Source of the DNA: Campylobacter taeniopygiae
GTDB taxonomy: Bacteria > Campylobacterota > Campylobacteria > Campylobacterales > Campylobacteraceae
Reading direction: 5' to 3'
DNA: 64,000 bases
NCBI RefSeq assembly: GCF_005406225.1
Contig: NZ_NXLY01000003.1
Span: 1 to 64,000, forward strand
In this document: positions 26,618 through 37,300 of the stretch, piece after piece
Numbering within the stretch: position 1 is the stretch's first letter
How the letters are laid out: every line of letters starts with the position of its first letter
Made by a program: the position numbers and the translations under genes
The notes under the pieces: model-generated
What the model saw: only the letters and a program-made list of their open reading frames with translations
What the model was told of the DNA's origin: nothing
The model's database searches: none

Positions 26618-28525
26618 TTAATATCTTTTTATCATAAAAAATAAATAAATACTTCCTAGTAAAGTCGCTACAATACCCAAAGGAATTTCATAAGGAAATA
26701 AAATGATTTTAGATATAAAATAAGCTAAAAACATTAAGCAAATTCCAAGCAAAGCTGCCACAAAAAGTTGATTATAAAGCTTTTTAATACCCAATAATTT
26801 CATAATATGAGGAGCCAATAAACCCACAAAGCCAAAAGGACCTATACATAAAGCACTTAAAGCACAAGCAAGGGCACTTAAAACAAGAAAGATAATTCTA
26901 ATTTTTACCACATTAAGCCCTACGCTTAAAGCACAATTTTCCCCTAAAGAAAAAATTTTTAAACTAGGATATAGCATATATAAAGCCAACAAAAAAATAC
27001 CCGTATAAATTAATAAAAATAAACTTAAATTTTCATCTATATTAATAAGTCCTGCTTGAGTATAAGCTAAAAAAGTATAAGCTTTAAAATCTCCACTAGC
27101 TAGGAAAATTTTGCCCAAAGCATCTGCAAAAAACATTATAGCTATGCCTACAAGGATGATTTTTTGCATATTGATATTAAATTTAAAGCTTAAAAAAAAT
27201 AAAAAGCATAAAACCGATAAAGCCCCTATAATAGCAAAAATTTGAACATACTCTAAAGAAAAACACAAAGCAAACAAGACGCCCAAACTTGCTCCAGAAT
27301 TAATCCCTAGCATCTCAGGTGATGCCATAGGATTAAAACTCAATCTTTGCAAGATAAACCCAACCAAAGCTAACAAAACACCGCATAAAAGCAAAATAAC
27401 AAGTTTATTTAATCTTAATGCTAAAATTTCATTCAATATATTTTTAAAACTCAAAGTTGAAAAATCAAAATATAAATTAAGAAAAAATAGCATCAAAACA
27501 AGTAAGATTAAACCTAAAATGATATATTTTTCCTTAAAATAAGAAAAAATATAAATATCATCATCGCTAAAATTTTCTTTTAGCATTTTAAAAACAGCAA
27601 AAATAAGTAGCGGAGATCCAAGCAATGCCAAAACTCCCCCTGTAGGCAAATCAACCCCTTTTGTAATTTGTAAAATTTGTAAAAATAAATCCACCCCAAA
27701 CAATAAAAAAAAGCCTAAAAAACCACAAAGCAAAAACTCTTTTCTTGTGTTTTTTATCTTAAAAAATTCCACAAAAATACTCGCAAACAAACCTAAAAAG
27801 CTAATCACTCCTACAAAAGAAACCACCAAAGTGATAAAATAAGCACTCAAACACAAGGCAAAAAATTTAACATAAAAGATATTTTGCCCAACACTGCTTG
27901 CAAGCTCATCTCCTAAATTTAAAATTTTTAAATAAGGGATAAAAAAATACAAGCTAATTAACGCTATGCTAGAATAACAAAAAAGCTCTATAACATCTTT
28001 AAAACCATTTTGAGTAAAATAACCACTATTAAAAAGTAAAAAAGACTTGCTTTCCTCTGGATAAAAAAGAATCATCAAAGAACTTAAAGCGCCAAAAACC
28101 ATCCCACTTATGAGACCTAAAAGGATGATACTTGTAGAATTTAAATGCTTTTTAAGCATAAAAATAAAAATTAAAAATAAAATTAAAAAAGCCCCTAAAA
28201 AGCCCATCAACACTTTTGAAATATTTAAAAAATCAGGAAAAAATAAAGTAGCGATTAAGATAGCAAAACTAGCACTTGGAGCCACACCTAAAGTTGTATC
28301 ACTGGCTAAAGGATTTTGCATCACGATACGCAAAATCAAAGAAGAAAAAGCAAGTAAAAAACCGCACAATAAACACATAAAAAAACGGCTTAAATTATAA
28401 TTTATAAAAACAAAAGAAAGTAAATTTTCTTGATCATATTTTTTTAAAAAATCAAATTCAAAAAAAAGAAAAATACAAAATAAAGCAATCAATACAAATA
28501 TACATGAAAAAATAATTTTTTTCAC
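26618..28525 (-). CDS. fhuB: Hydroxamate siderophore ABC transporter permease FhuB (two-domain fusion)
   Basis: A 635-residue protein of two tandem FecCD-type permease halves (about 1–315 and 325–635), with about 18–20 membrane helices. Both halves show the family pattern: QNPLASDTTLGVAPSASFAI near 90 and FNPMASPEMLGINSGASLGV near 400. Fusion of both halves is typical of FhuB; most FecCD permeases are single. The GTG start overlaps the fhuD stop (GTGA), so translation is coupled. It carries iron-siderophore from FhuD into the cytoplasm using FhuC. Confidence 0.9.
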   Translation of the reverse strand: MKKIIFSCIFVLIALFCIFLFFEFDFLKKYDQENLLSFVFINYNLSRFFMCLLCGFLLAFSSLILRIVMQNPLASDTTLGVAPSASFAILIATLFFPDFLNISKVLMGFLGAFLILFLIFIFMLKKHLNSTSIILLGLISGMVFGALSSLMILFYPEESKSFLLFNSGYFTQNGFKDVIELFCYSSIALISLYFFIPYLKILNLGDELASSVGQNIFYVKFFALCLSAYFITLVVSFVGVISFLGLFASIFVEFFKIKNTRKEFLLCGFLGFFLLFGVDLFLQILQITKGVDLPTGGVLALLGSPLLIFAVFKMLKENFSDDDIYIFSYFKEKYIILGLILLVLMLFFLNLYFDFSTLSFKNILNEILALRLNKLVILLLCGVLLALVGFILQRLSFNPMASPEMLGINSGASLGVLFALCFSLEYVQIFAIIGALSVLCFLFFLSFKFNINMQKIILVGIAIMFFADALGKIFLASGDFKAYTFLAYTQAGLINIDENLSLFLLIYTGIFLLALYMLYPSLKIFSLGENCALSVGLNVVKIRIIFLVLSALACALSALCIGPFGFVGLLAPHIMKLLGIKKLYNQLFVAALLGICLMFLAYFISKIILFPYEIPLGIVATLLGSIYLFFMIKRY

Positions 28526-29346
28526 TCAATCACCTTCAAAAGATCTTTAGCAAAACGTCTCATACTCATCAATGATCCCGCACTCCAAATAGGCTCTAAT
28601 TCATTATAATCCTTAAAAATATTCATTTTTTGATAAAAAGGATTTTGCTTTAATTCTTCATCAAGCACAAAAGGAGTTGGCTTAATCACTATAAATTTTG
28701 TCTTTTTTGGAAGTTTTAAAAGATCTAAAAAACTTATGATATCAACGCCCCAAGCATTGTTTGTATTTTTATCATAAGCATTTTTTAAACCAAGTTGATC
28801 CAAGACCGCACCAAAAAGACTGTGTTTATTATAAATTCTTAAATGTTTTTTATCTATAAATTGAACTATAGCAATGGGTTTGGTATAACGTAATTTCTTT
28901 TTAGAAGTTTCAAAAAAGATTCTTGTATCGTCGATAAGATTTAAGGCTTCTTGCTTTTTATTTAAGAGAATTCCTATCTGTAAAACACCTTCGTTGATGC
29001 TAGAATACACATCTTTTTTATTTTGATAAAAATCAATAATTTTTATTTTATTTTTTAAAAGATAATTATCAATGCTAAATAAAGATGAAGTTATGATCAA
29101 ATCAGGCTTTAAATTGATGATATATTCTATATTAGGCTGAACTCTAAGACCAACATCCTTTACATCTTTAGGCAAAGCAGGTTCTTTAACCCAAGTATTG
29201 TATATCCTTTTATCTCCAACCGCTAAAGGTTGATAATTTAACATCATCATTGTTTCAGCCATAGTCCAATCTAAAGCGATAATTTTTAATTCTTTAGCTT
29301 GTATAAATTCAAATAAAATTAAAAATAAAACAGCAATTTTTTTCAT
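28522..29346 (-). CDS. fhuD: Hydroxamate siderophore periplasmic binding protein FhuD
   Basis: From the ATG at 29346 the protein has 274 residues and a signal peptide (MKKIAVLFLILFEFIQAKE). The segment YNTWVKEPALPKDVKDVGLR near residue 55 and the following QPNIEYIINLKPDLIITSS match, as I remember it, the E. coli FhuD pattern (WVSEPPLPDSVIDVGLRTEP), which is specific for ferrichrome-type ligands. The TTG at 29361 is a less likely start. The ATG lies one base after the fhuC stop. The segment WGVDIISFLDLLKLP also fits the family. Confidence 0.9.
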   Translation of the reverse strand: MKKIAVLFLILFEFIQAKELKIIALDWTMAETMMMLNYQPLAVGDKRIYNTWVKEPALPKDVKDVGLRVQPNIEYIINLKPDLIITSSLFSIDNYLLKNKIKIIDFYQNKKDVYSSINEGVLQIGILLNKKQEALNLIDDTRIFFETSKKKLRYTKPIAIVQFIDKKHLRIYNKHSLFGAVLDQLGLKNAYDKNTNNAWGVDIISFLDLLKLPKKTKFIVIKPTPFVLDEELKQNPFYQKMNIFKDYNELEPIWSAGSLMSMRRFAKDLLKVIE

Positions 29347-29347
29347 A

Positions 29348-30112
29348 TCAAAAAAGCGCAATAGGAGATTTTCTCTTAGGATGCTCTATAATGTTAGCAT
29401 CAATATTAAATATATCTTTTAATTTTTCTTCTTGCATAAACTCTTGCTTACTTGCATTAAAAATAACCCTTCCTTTTTTTAAAGCAATGATTTCATCACA
29501 ATACAATGCCGCTAAGTTAATATCATGCAAAATCAGCACTATACCTACTTTAAATTCTTTATTTAATCTAGATATTAATTCCATCAATTCAAATTGATAC
29601 ACGATATCCAAAGCAGCCAAAGGTTCATCTAAAAATAAAAATTCGCTTTTTTGAGCCAAAAGCATGGCTAAAAAAGCCCTTGTCTTTTCTCCACCAGAAA
29701 GGGTATAAATTTCTCTATTTGACAAACTTAAAGTATTTGTCAATCTCATCACTTCTTCGATCAATCCTTCATCTTGATTTTTAAAAAACAATTTTTCATA
29801 AGAATAACGCCCCATTTTCACAAGTTCTTTTACGCTTAAATATCCTAAATTAGGCAAATGTTGCGGCAAATAAGCTATTTTTTGAGCTAATTTTTTTGAA
29901 GGAAGTTTCGCTATATCTTCATCATCAAAGCAAACTTTTCCAGAAGATGGTTTTAATTGTCTGGCTAAAATTTTCAATAAAGTAGATTTTCCTGAACCAT
30001 TATGCCCCATAAGAGCATAAATTTTATCGTTTTCAAAACATAAATTTGTAGGATAAATAATATATTGATTTTGATTTTTAAAATTTACATTGCAACTTTT
30101 TATGAGTGCCAT
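29348..30112 (-). CDS. fhuC: Iron-siderophore ABC transporter ATPase FhuC
   Basis: A 254-residue ATPase with Walker A GHNGSGKST near 36, signature LSGGEKTRAFLAMLLAQ near 138 and Walker B FLFLDEPLAALD near 157. The H-loop is LILHDINLA near 190. QHLPNLGYLSVKELVKMGRY near 88 is typical of the FecE/FhuC group. It is the first gene of the minus-strand fhuCDB run and is transcribed away from the receptor gene fhuA. Confidence 0.92.
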   Translation of the reverse strand: MALIKSCNVNFKNQNQYIIYPTNLCFENDKIYALMGHNGSGKSTLLKILARQLKPSSGKVCFDDEDIAKLPSKKLAQKIAYLPQHLPNLGYLSVKELVKMGRYSYEKLFFKNQDEGLIEEVMRLTNTLSLSNREIYTLSGGEKTRAFLAMLLAQKSEFLFLDEPLAALDIVYQFELMELISRLNKEFKVGIVLILHDINLAALYCDEIIALKKGRVIFNASKQEFMQEEKLKDIFNIDANIIEHPKRKSPIALF

Positions 30113-30148
30113 TACCCATCATATCCTCTTTGAAAAACTTAAGCTCGG

Positions 30149-30154
30149 ATTATA
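30149..30154 (-). promoter_or_regulatory. -10 element for fhuCDB
   Basis: TATAAT on the minus strand, about 37 bases before the fhuC ATG. It faces away from the fhuA promoter, so the 181-base gap between fhuC and fhuA holds divergent promoters. I did not find a clear Fur box by eye, though the region is very AT-rich and iron control would be expected. Confidence 0.6.
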
Positions 30155-30211
30155 ACATAAAGAAAAATAAAAAATAAATAAAAAATAATTTTTCTTTAAA
30201 TTTTAAAATTA

Positions 30212-30217
30212 TATAAT
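30212..30217 (+). promoter_or_regulatory. -10 element for fhuA
   Basis: TATAAT lies about 77 bases before the fhuA ATG. The predicted RNA start near 30224 coincides with an upstream TTG at 30225, which supports translation from the ATG at 30294 behind AAGGAG. The leader of about 70 bases is AT-rich and could carry iron-responsive control. Confidence 0.6.
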
Positions 30218-30293
30218 TCACATTTTGAAAGTCAATTTCATTATTATAATTAAAATTCAATTTGTTTTTACAAAAAAAGGAGATCTTGTTTTT

Positions 30294-32336
30294 ATGAATA
30301 AAATATTCAATTCTTTTTTACTTATTTCAATAAGTGCAAGTTTAGCTTTAGCTAAAGAATCCTCTTATGAACTCGGCGCTGTTAGCGTTGTGGGATCTGT
30401 TGAAAAAGGAAGCCAAAGCGTGGATTATCTTAGTCCAAAAAGTGTTTCTGTGATCAGCTCTAAACAAATTCAAGAAGAAGGTGCAGAACAACTTGATGAA
30501 ATCACTCGCTATGAAAGTGGTTTTGTTTCTCAAATTTATGGTGCGGATTTAGATACGACAGATTGGCTTAAATTAAGAGGGTTTGATGCAAGTTTGGTTT
30601 TAGACGGAACAGCAATTTACAAGGGTGGATATTTTGGATGGTCTCCTGATTTGTATGGTTTAGAAAAAATAGAAGTTGTTAAAGGGGCTGATTCTCTAAG
30701 CTATGGCTCTTCTCAAAGCGGCGGCGTGATCAATCTAGTCAGTAAAAGACCTCAAAAAACTCCTATAGCAGAAATTGGAGCTAAGATAGGAAATTTATCT
30801 CAAAATGGCTTATTTTTTGATGTTGGAGATAAGGCTTTTAATACAAACAGTAATTTTAGAATCGTAGGAAATTATTTTAGACAAAATGGACAGCTTGATG
30901 GAACTTGGCAAGAACATTACTATTTTGCACCAAGTTTAGCCATAGATATAAATGATGATACTTTTTTAACACTTCTTACAAGTTTTCAATACGATCAAGG
31001 AGTCCCTACAACCGGCTTTTTTCCTGTTTATGGAACCATCATTGATACACCGCAAGGAACAATTAAACCAAGTACAAATTTAGGATCGCCTTTGAGTGAT
31101 TATCTAAAAAGAAAGCAATATTCCTTAGGATATGAATTCGTACATTATTTCAATGATGAATTAACTTTTATGCAAAATTATCGCTATAATATGGAAGATA
31201 AAAGTCAATTTGCTGTAAGTTTTTCAGCTTTAGATCCTGACAATCCTACTACAGCCACAAGAAGTTCTATCATCTTAGATGGTATAGCAAGAAGCCATAC
31301 CTTAGATAATAGACTGATTTTAAAAAATAGCTACAAAGAACTTGAAAATACTCTTACAAGCGGAATAGATTATCAATATATCTACGTCAATGGAAAATAT
31401 GGTTATGGAAGTGCAGACAAAGTCAATATCTTTGATCCTGATCATACTCCACAAATTAAAAGCAAAGTGCCTACGTATTTAGTAAAACAATCACAATTAG
31501 GCTTATATGTCCAAGATAGAGCTAAACTTTATGATAAATGGATTTTGGATCTTGGTATGCGTTTTGATAAAGCTAAAAGCAATGCAAAAAGCTTTGGAAG
31601 CAAAAGCGATTATAATGTCAATCACACAACCTTTCAAACAGGCTTAATGTATGTATTTGAAGATGTAGGATTGATGCCTTTTGTAAGTTATTCAGGAGCC
31701 TTTAGACCTATAGCTGGAAGCGATGGGGATGGTAAGGATTATAAGCCTTATGAAAGCAGACAATACGAAGCTGGTTTTAAATATCTTCCTTATTTTATCG
31801 ATGGAGAACTTAATCTTTCTTATTTTGACATCCAAGAAAAAAATGCTCTAGTCAATGCCGATCCAAGTGCACCTATACCTGTATCCATACAAGCTGGAAA
31901 GCAAAATGCTAAAGGTTTAGAACTAAGCTCAAATGTGGCTTTAAGTGAAAGTATAGATTATACTTTAGCTTATACACATTATTTTCAAACTCACACCTCT
32001 TTAGATGCATTAAAAACCATAAGAACGCCAATGATGCCAAAAAATATTTTTGCCACTAAAATTTCTCATACCTTTAAAATCAATCATAAGCAAAATTTTA
32101 AAAGCAGTTTTGGAGTGCGCTATATAGGAAGTAGCACCGATGAAGCTGGAAATCCTAACATTAAAGTGTCTTCATACACACTTTATGATCTTGCCTTTAG
32201 ATATAATTATGACAAATGGAATGTTCAATTAAATATCGATAATATCTTTAATAAAAAATATGTTAGTGGATGTTATTATTCTTGCTATTATGGCGAAGGC
32301 ATCAAAGGAATTTTATCCGTTTCTTATAAATACTAA
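30294..32336 (+). CDS. fhuA: TonB-dependent hydroxamate siderophore receptor (FhuA type)
   Basis: From the ATG at 30294 the protein has 680 residues and a signal peptide (NSFLLISISASLALAKE). The plug domain includes WLKLRGFDASLVLDGTAIY near 77 and the hallmark LEKIEVVKGADSLSYG…SGGVINLVSKRP near 108–140. A barrel of about 530 residues follows and ends with the aromatic C-terminus SVSYKY. It imports the ferric siderophore across the outer membrane with TonB/ExbBD energy. It is divergent from fhuCDB. An fhu locus was, as I recall, described in some C. jejuni strains but is absent from NCTC 11168. Confidence 0.9.
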   Translation: MNKIFNSFLLISISASLALAKESSYELGAVSVVGSVEKGSQSVDYLSPKSVSVISSKQIQEEGAEQLDEITRYESGFVSQIYGADLDTTDWLKLRGFDASLVLDGTAIYKGGYFGWSPDLYGLEKIEVVKGADSLSYGSSQSGGVINLVSKRPQKTPIAEIGAKIGNLSQNGLFFDVGDKAFNTNSNFRIVGNYFRQNGQLDGTWQEHYYFAPSLAIDINDDTFLTLLTSFQYDQGVPTTGFFPVYGTIIDTPQGTIKPSTNLGSPLSDYLKRKQYSLGYEFVHYFNDELTFMQNYRYNMEDKSQFAVSFSALDPDNPTTATRSSIILDGIARSHTLDNRLILKNSYKELENTLTSGIDYQYIYVNGKYGYGSADKVNIFDPDHTPQIKSKVPTYLVKQSQLGLYVQDRAKLYDKWILDLGMRFDKAKSNAKSFGSKSDYNVNHTTFQTGLMYVFEDVGLMPFVSYSGAFRPIAGSDGDGKDYKPYESRQYEAGFKYLPYFIDGELNLSYFDIQEKNALVNADPSAPIPVSIQAGKQNAKGLELSSNVALSESIDYTLAYTHYFQTHTSLDALKTIRTPMMPKNIFATKISHTFKINHKQNFKSSFGVRYIGSSTDEAGNPNIKVSSYTLYDLAFRYNYDKWNVQLNIDNIFNKKYVSGCYYSCYYGEGIKGILSVSYKY

Positions 32337-32350
32337 TCACACTAAATTCT

Positions 32351-32362
32351 CTTAAGCTTAAG
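32351..32362. promoter_or_regulatory. 12-bp perfect palindrome in the cmeD promoter region
   Basis: CTTAAGCTTAAG is a perfect palindrome six bases before a TATACT (-10-like, 32368–32373). The predicted RNA start would fall at the cmeD ATG (32381), giving a leaderless or nearly leaderless message. The palindrome could be a repressor operator or part of the fhuA transcript end. It is not the CmeR operator as I recall it. Confidence 0.35.
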
Positions 32363-32380
32363 TATGTTATACTCTAGCTT

Positions 32381-33643
32381 ATGAGATTTTTAAATATTAT
32401 TTTATTTCTACCTTTAGTATTGTTTGGCTCTAATTTAAAAGAACTTATTAATTTAAGTCAAAAAAACGAGCAATATTTTATTAAACAAATTCAAAGCGAA
32501 CAAGCTAAACTTGCAAGCAGTGAAGCTTTTAGAAATTATTTGCCAAGTCTTAGTTTAAATTCAGCCTACGTGGCTAACAACAAAGATCGTTTTATCATTG
32601 ATCCTCAAGAAAGTTTATTTGCCAAATTTTCTCTTAATTTTCTACTTTTTGATGGCGGAGCTAGAGAAGCTAACTTAAGGGCTTTAAAAGAACAAGAAAA
32701 AATCAGTCTGCTTAATAAAGAGCAAACTAGAAATTATTTAGCCCTAAATGCAACTACTCTTTATTTTAACTCTTTAAGTTTAAGAAAAATCATAGCCGCA
32801 GATGAACAAAAAGTGGAGTTTTTAAAATCAACCTTGCAAAGATTAAAAAAATTTTATTCAACAGGACTTAGTTCTAAAGATGAATTAGAAAGCATAGAGG
32901 CTAAATTTCATTTAAGTGTTTTAATGTTACATCAAAATGAATTAAAACTTGAAAATATCCAAAAAGAAATTAGAATTTTAACAGGAGAAAATCTCATCCC
33001 TGAAGGCCAAGCGACATTAGAAAAACCTTTTTATGATAAAGTGTTAAATAATTATGACGTGCTTATTGCAAGAGAAAATGTTAATTTAGCTAAAGAAAAT
33101 GTTAATTTAGCTAAATCTCAATACTATCCTAAATTTTTTATTCAGGATAATTTCGGATTTTACAAAAACAATTACAATCCAAAAGTCCCCTATCCTTTTA
33201 TTGATATAACCAATGAAATTTTGAAAAAATATTCACAAAATAATCAAATTATTTTAGGTTTAGAATGGAAAATTTTTGATTTTAATTCTAGAGCTAAAAA
33301 GGTTGAAAAAGAACGCTTAAATGTGCAAATTGCAAATGCAAATGCGAGATTAAACGAAAGAAAAAACCGCGAAGAATTACTATATTTACTTAAAAATATA
33401 AAAGTTTTAAAAGAACAAATTATGGCTTTAAAATCAGCATTTAAAGCTGCTAATATAGCTTTTGAAAGTATAGATAAAAAATACAGCGCAGGACTTGTTT
33501 CTTACGTGGAATACTTACAAGCTTTAGAGGCTAAATTCAAAGCTCAAAGCGACTTAGAATTAGCACAAAATGAATTTGAAATCACAAAAGCAAATTATTA
33601 TTTTAATGCTGGAATACAAATCATTTCAAAGGTGAAACAATGA
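32381..33643 (+). CDS. cmeD: Outer membrane channel of the CmeDEF efflux pump
   Basis: A 420-residue TolC-family protein with signal MRFLNIILFLPLVLFGS. It has the two long coiled-coil repeats of outer membrane efflux proteins. The tandem duplicate LAKENVNLAKENVNLAKSQ lies near residue 235. It forms a trimeric channel for the pump. It overlaps cmeE by four bases. It lies only 44 bases from the fhuA stop, so its promoter must be very compact or shared. Confidence 0.92.
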   Translation: MRFLNIILFLPLVLFGSNLKELINLSQKNEQYFIKQIQSEQAKLASSEAFRNYLPSLSLNSAYVANNKDRFIIDPQESLFAKFSLNFLLFDGGAREANLRALKEQEKISLLNKEQTRNYLALNATTLYFNSLSLRKIIAADEQKVEFLKSTLQRLKKFYSTGLSSKDELESIEAKFHLSVLMLHQNELKLENIQKEIRILTGENLIPEGQATLEKPFYDKVLNNYDVLIARENVNLAKENVNLAKSQYYPKFFIQDNFGFYKNNYNPKVPYPFIDITNEILKKYSQNNQIILGLEWKIFDFNSRAKKVEKERLNVQIANANARLNERKNREELLYLLKNIKVLKEQIMALKSAFKAANIAFESIDKKYSAGLVSYVEYLQALEAKFKAQSDLELAQNEFEITKANYYFNAGIQIISKVKQ

Positions 33644-34380
33644 AAATATTTTTATTTTTAATATTTTCTTTCAATATGATTTTTGCGGAAGAAATTTATG
33701 CTAGTTTCAATGTAGAAGCCTCAAAACAAAGCAAATTAGCCATAGAAAGCATAGGAATAGTTTCTCAAATTCCAATCACAATCGGACAAAGGGTTAAAAA
33801 GGGGGATCTTTTGCTTGCTCTTGATCAAACTAGCGAAAAAATAGCCCTTGAAAATGCTAAAAATTCATATAACCTAGCCTTAGCTCAATACGAAAATACA
33901 AAAAGCAAGATGAAAAAAATCAATTCCGTTCAAGATGTTATCGATAAACAAAGCTATGAAGATATGAAAACACAATTTAATATTGCTAGCTTAAATTTAA
34001 CCAAAGCTAAAATCAATATAGATTACTATAAAAACATACTCGAAAAAAAAGAACTAAGAGCCCCTTATGATGCAATCATTGCAAACAAATTTATACAAAT
34101 TGGAGAAGGGGTTGGTGGAGTAGCTCAACCTTTGGTAGAAATTTTTTCTTACCCGCAAAGCAAACTTGTTTTAAGCTTTGATGAAAAATATAAAGACAAA
34201 GTAAAGGTTGGAGATGAATTTATCTATAAAATAGATCAAAGCGATAATCAAATCAAAGGAAAAATCAGCTTAATTTATCCAAGTATAGAAGTTAGAACAA
34301 GAAAAATTTATGCCGAAGTTGAAGCTTCCGGATTAACCCCAGGTCTTTTTGGGGAAGGCAAAATCATTACAAAAGATTAA
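33640..34380 (+). CDS. cmeE: Periplasmic adaptor of the CmeDEF efflux pump
   Basis: A 246-residue membrane-fusion protein with a signal peptide (MKIFLFLIFSFNMIFAEE). The biotinyl-lipoyl-like halves VSQIPITIGQRVKKGDLLLALD near 39 and ELRAPYDAIIANKFIQIGEGV near 137 flank a helical hairpin. It is shorter than CmeA/AcrA-type adaptors. It links the RND pump CmeF with the channel CmeD. Confidence 0.92.
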   Translation: MKIFLFLIFSFNMIFAEEIYASFNVEASKQSKLAIESIGIVSQIPITIGQRVKKGDLLLALDQTSEKIALENAKNSYNLALAQYENTKSKMKKINSVQDVIDKQSYEDMKTQFNIASLNLTKAKINIDYYKNILEKKELRAPYDAIIANKFIQIGEGVGGVAQPLVEIFSYPQSKLVLSFDEKYKDKVKVGDEFIYKIDQSDNQIKGKISLIYPSIEVRTRKIYAEVEASGLTPGLFGEGKIITKD

Positions 34381-34383
34381 AAT

Positions 34384-37300
34384 ATGTTTAAATTAGCGAT
34401 AAATAGACCTATTACTGTATTGATGTTTTTTTTAGCACTCATTATTTTTGGGCTTATTTCTGCATTTAACATGAGTGTCAATTTATTTCCTAATGTCTCC
34501 ATACCTCTTATTAAAATCACAAGCAAAGCAAATGGGGATTTAAATTTTATAGAATCAAAAATCACCAAAGAAATTGAAAATGCCTTGAGTGAAATTGATG
34601 GGGTTAAAACCATCACTTCGGTTGCGTATGACAATTTTAGCGTTTCTGTTGTTGAGTTTAAACTTGGAAAAAATCTTGAAGTAGCTGCCAACGATGTAAG
34701 AGATAAAATAGGCACCCTAAGCCTTCCAACCAAACCTGAAGTTGAAAAAATAAGCTCTGATTCTGGCTCGGCTATATCACTTTTTCTTTACTCACCCGAT
34801 AAACTTTCACTGATGCAAAACATCAATGACAAAATTAAACCTTTTTTGCAAAGGGTTGATGGTGTAGGAAAAATTGATGCTAAGGGTTTTTTAAAGCCTC
34901 AAATTCGTATCAATTTAAAGCCTGAACAATTACAAAAATATAATCTTAATGCTTATGATGTAGCCAATATCATCAAAAGTCAAAATTTTAAACAAGCTTT
35001 AGGAGAATTAAACAATCAAGATGATAATTATATTATCAAAGGTTATTTTGAGGCTAATGATTTAAATGAGTTAAAAAATTTACGCATCAAAACAGGTGTA
35101 TTTTTAAGCGATATTGCAGACATAAAAAGCCTTTATGAGGATGAAAAACAAAGTGCGATTTATCAAGGTAAAGAAGGTGTGCTTTTAGAGCTTGGTAAAG
35201 TAAGCAACTATAACACACTCCAAATGATAAAAAATGTCAAAAAATCTCTAAGCACTTTAGAAAAGCAAATTCCTAGCGATATAAAACTTGACATTGTTTA
35301 TGATAAAAGTTTAAATATCTACAAACACCTTTCACAGGTTATTTTCGATATGGTTTTGGGTATTTTTTTAACGCTGATTATTGTATTTTTATTTTTGAGA
35401 AATTTAAGCGCTACCCTTATTGCTTGTGTTGCCATACCAACTTCGATTATTTCAACTTTTTTTATCATTGATATTTTAGGTTATGATTTAAATCGCCTCA
35501 CTTTTATCGCTCTAACCCTAAGTATAGGAATTTTTATAGATGATGCCATTGTTGTTATTGAAAATATCGCTAAAAAATTAAAAGAACATTCGCCCTTACA
35601 AGCTGCCTTTTTAGGAGTTAATGAAATAGGTTTTAGTGTATTAAGCATCAGTGTTGTTTTACTTTGTGTTTTTATCCCTATTTCTTATATGAAATCCATT
35701 CCGGGGCTATTTTTTAATGCCCTAGGAATTAGCGTTGCAAGTGGTATTGTGATCAGCTTTTTAGTTTCTATATTTTTAATTCCAAGTTTAAGTGCTAGAT
35801 TTTTAAATCCGAAAGAAAGCCGATTTTATCAAAGAAGTGAAGCTTTTTTTCAAAAAATAGAAGAAAAATATGAAAATATACTTTATAAAATTTTAAAAAA
35901 TAAAACTAAATTTATCTTAGCAAGTCTCGTTTTTGTAATCTTATCCTTTGGTTTAGCTAGTCGCATTGGGCTTGATTTTTTACCTATGGAAGATGATAGC
36001 GAAATTCAAGTTTTACTTGAAAGTAAGCAGGATTTAAGTTTTGAAGCTATGAGAAAAAAAAGTCTTAATCTACTAGAAAAAATTCAAACAGATGAAAACG
36101 TAAAATACGCCTTTTTGATTTTAGGTTATGATGATGCCAAAGACGCTACAAAAGCTAAAATTTATATCAAACTCAAAAATTTAGGCGAGAGAAAGTTAAG
36201 GCAAAGTGCGATAGTTAATTTATATCGTCAAAAATTCCAAGAAGATGGCATCAAAATTAAAGTTTTAGAACTTCCAAAAATAGAAGGTGCAGGAATTGAT
36301 GATCCAGTTCAATTTTTAGTTTTAGGCGATGATTTAGACTCCATAAAACAAGCCGCTAATCGTGCTAAAGAAATTTTAGGAAGCAATTCCCATATTGTAG
36401 ATATAAGTGATAATGCTAATGCCACAAAAGATGCTGTTGCTTTACACATCAACAAAGAAAAAGCAAAACTTTTAGATGTTAATCCAGAATATATTGCTGC
36501 AGTACTAAGTTATTCTTTTTCGCAACTTAGCGTCGGAAGTATGGATAGAGGAAATTCAAAAGATGATCTTATTTTAAGCTTTTCACCTGATTTTAAGAAA
36601 AATATAGAGGCATTAAAGCGTATTAATATAAGAAATAATCAAGGTATTAATTTAAATCTTTCAAGCGTGGTTGATTTTTCTTATACTAAAGATTTAAAAA
36701 CCATCAATCGCTACAATAAAAGCCGATCTATTAAGGTTACGGCCGGAGTTAATGATATTTCACTAGGAGCCGTTCAAAAACTCTTACTTAATAATATGGA
36801 TTATATTTTAGGTAAAAATTCAAATCTAAGCTATGCCTTTTCTGGCTTTATAAATCTTTTAGGAGAAACTGTTCAAGGCTTTGCTATGGCTATAGCATTA
36901 GCTTTTGTACTAATCTATCTTGTCTTGGCTGCACTTTATGAAAGTCTTATTTTGCCACTCATTATAATGATTACCATGCCTTTAGCTTTTGGAGGGGCTT
37001 CTATAGGACTTTTTATCACGGGGCACAATTTCTCACTTTTTGTTTTAATCGCCATCATCTTACTTTTTGGCATGGTAGGAAAAAATGCGATTTTACTTGT
37101 GGATGTGGCCAATAAAAAGTGCCATGAGGGAGTAGAACCTGATGAGGCTTTATTGATCGCTGGAAAATCTCGTTTAAGAGCTATTTTAATGACAACTTTT
37201 GCAATGATTTTTGCCATGCTTCCACTTGCCACCTCAAGAGGAGCAGGATATGAGTCCAATTCCCCTATGGCTATAGCGATTATTTTCGGTCTTGTTAGCT

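Noticed and set aside
30113-30293. A Fur box in the fhuC–fhuA gap
   Set aside because: The region is AT-rich and iron control is expected, but I could not find a convincing match to a Fur consensus by eye.
33080-33120. In-frame tandem duplication in cmeD (LAKENVN twice)
   Set aside because: It is a 24-base repeat within a coiled-coil region, and TolC-family proteins tolerate such repeats. I do not see it as a switch or a broken gene.
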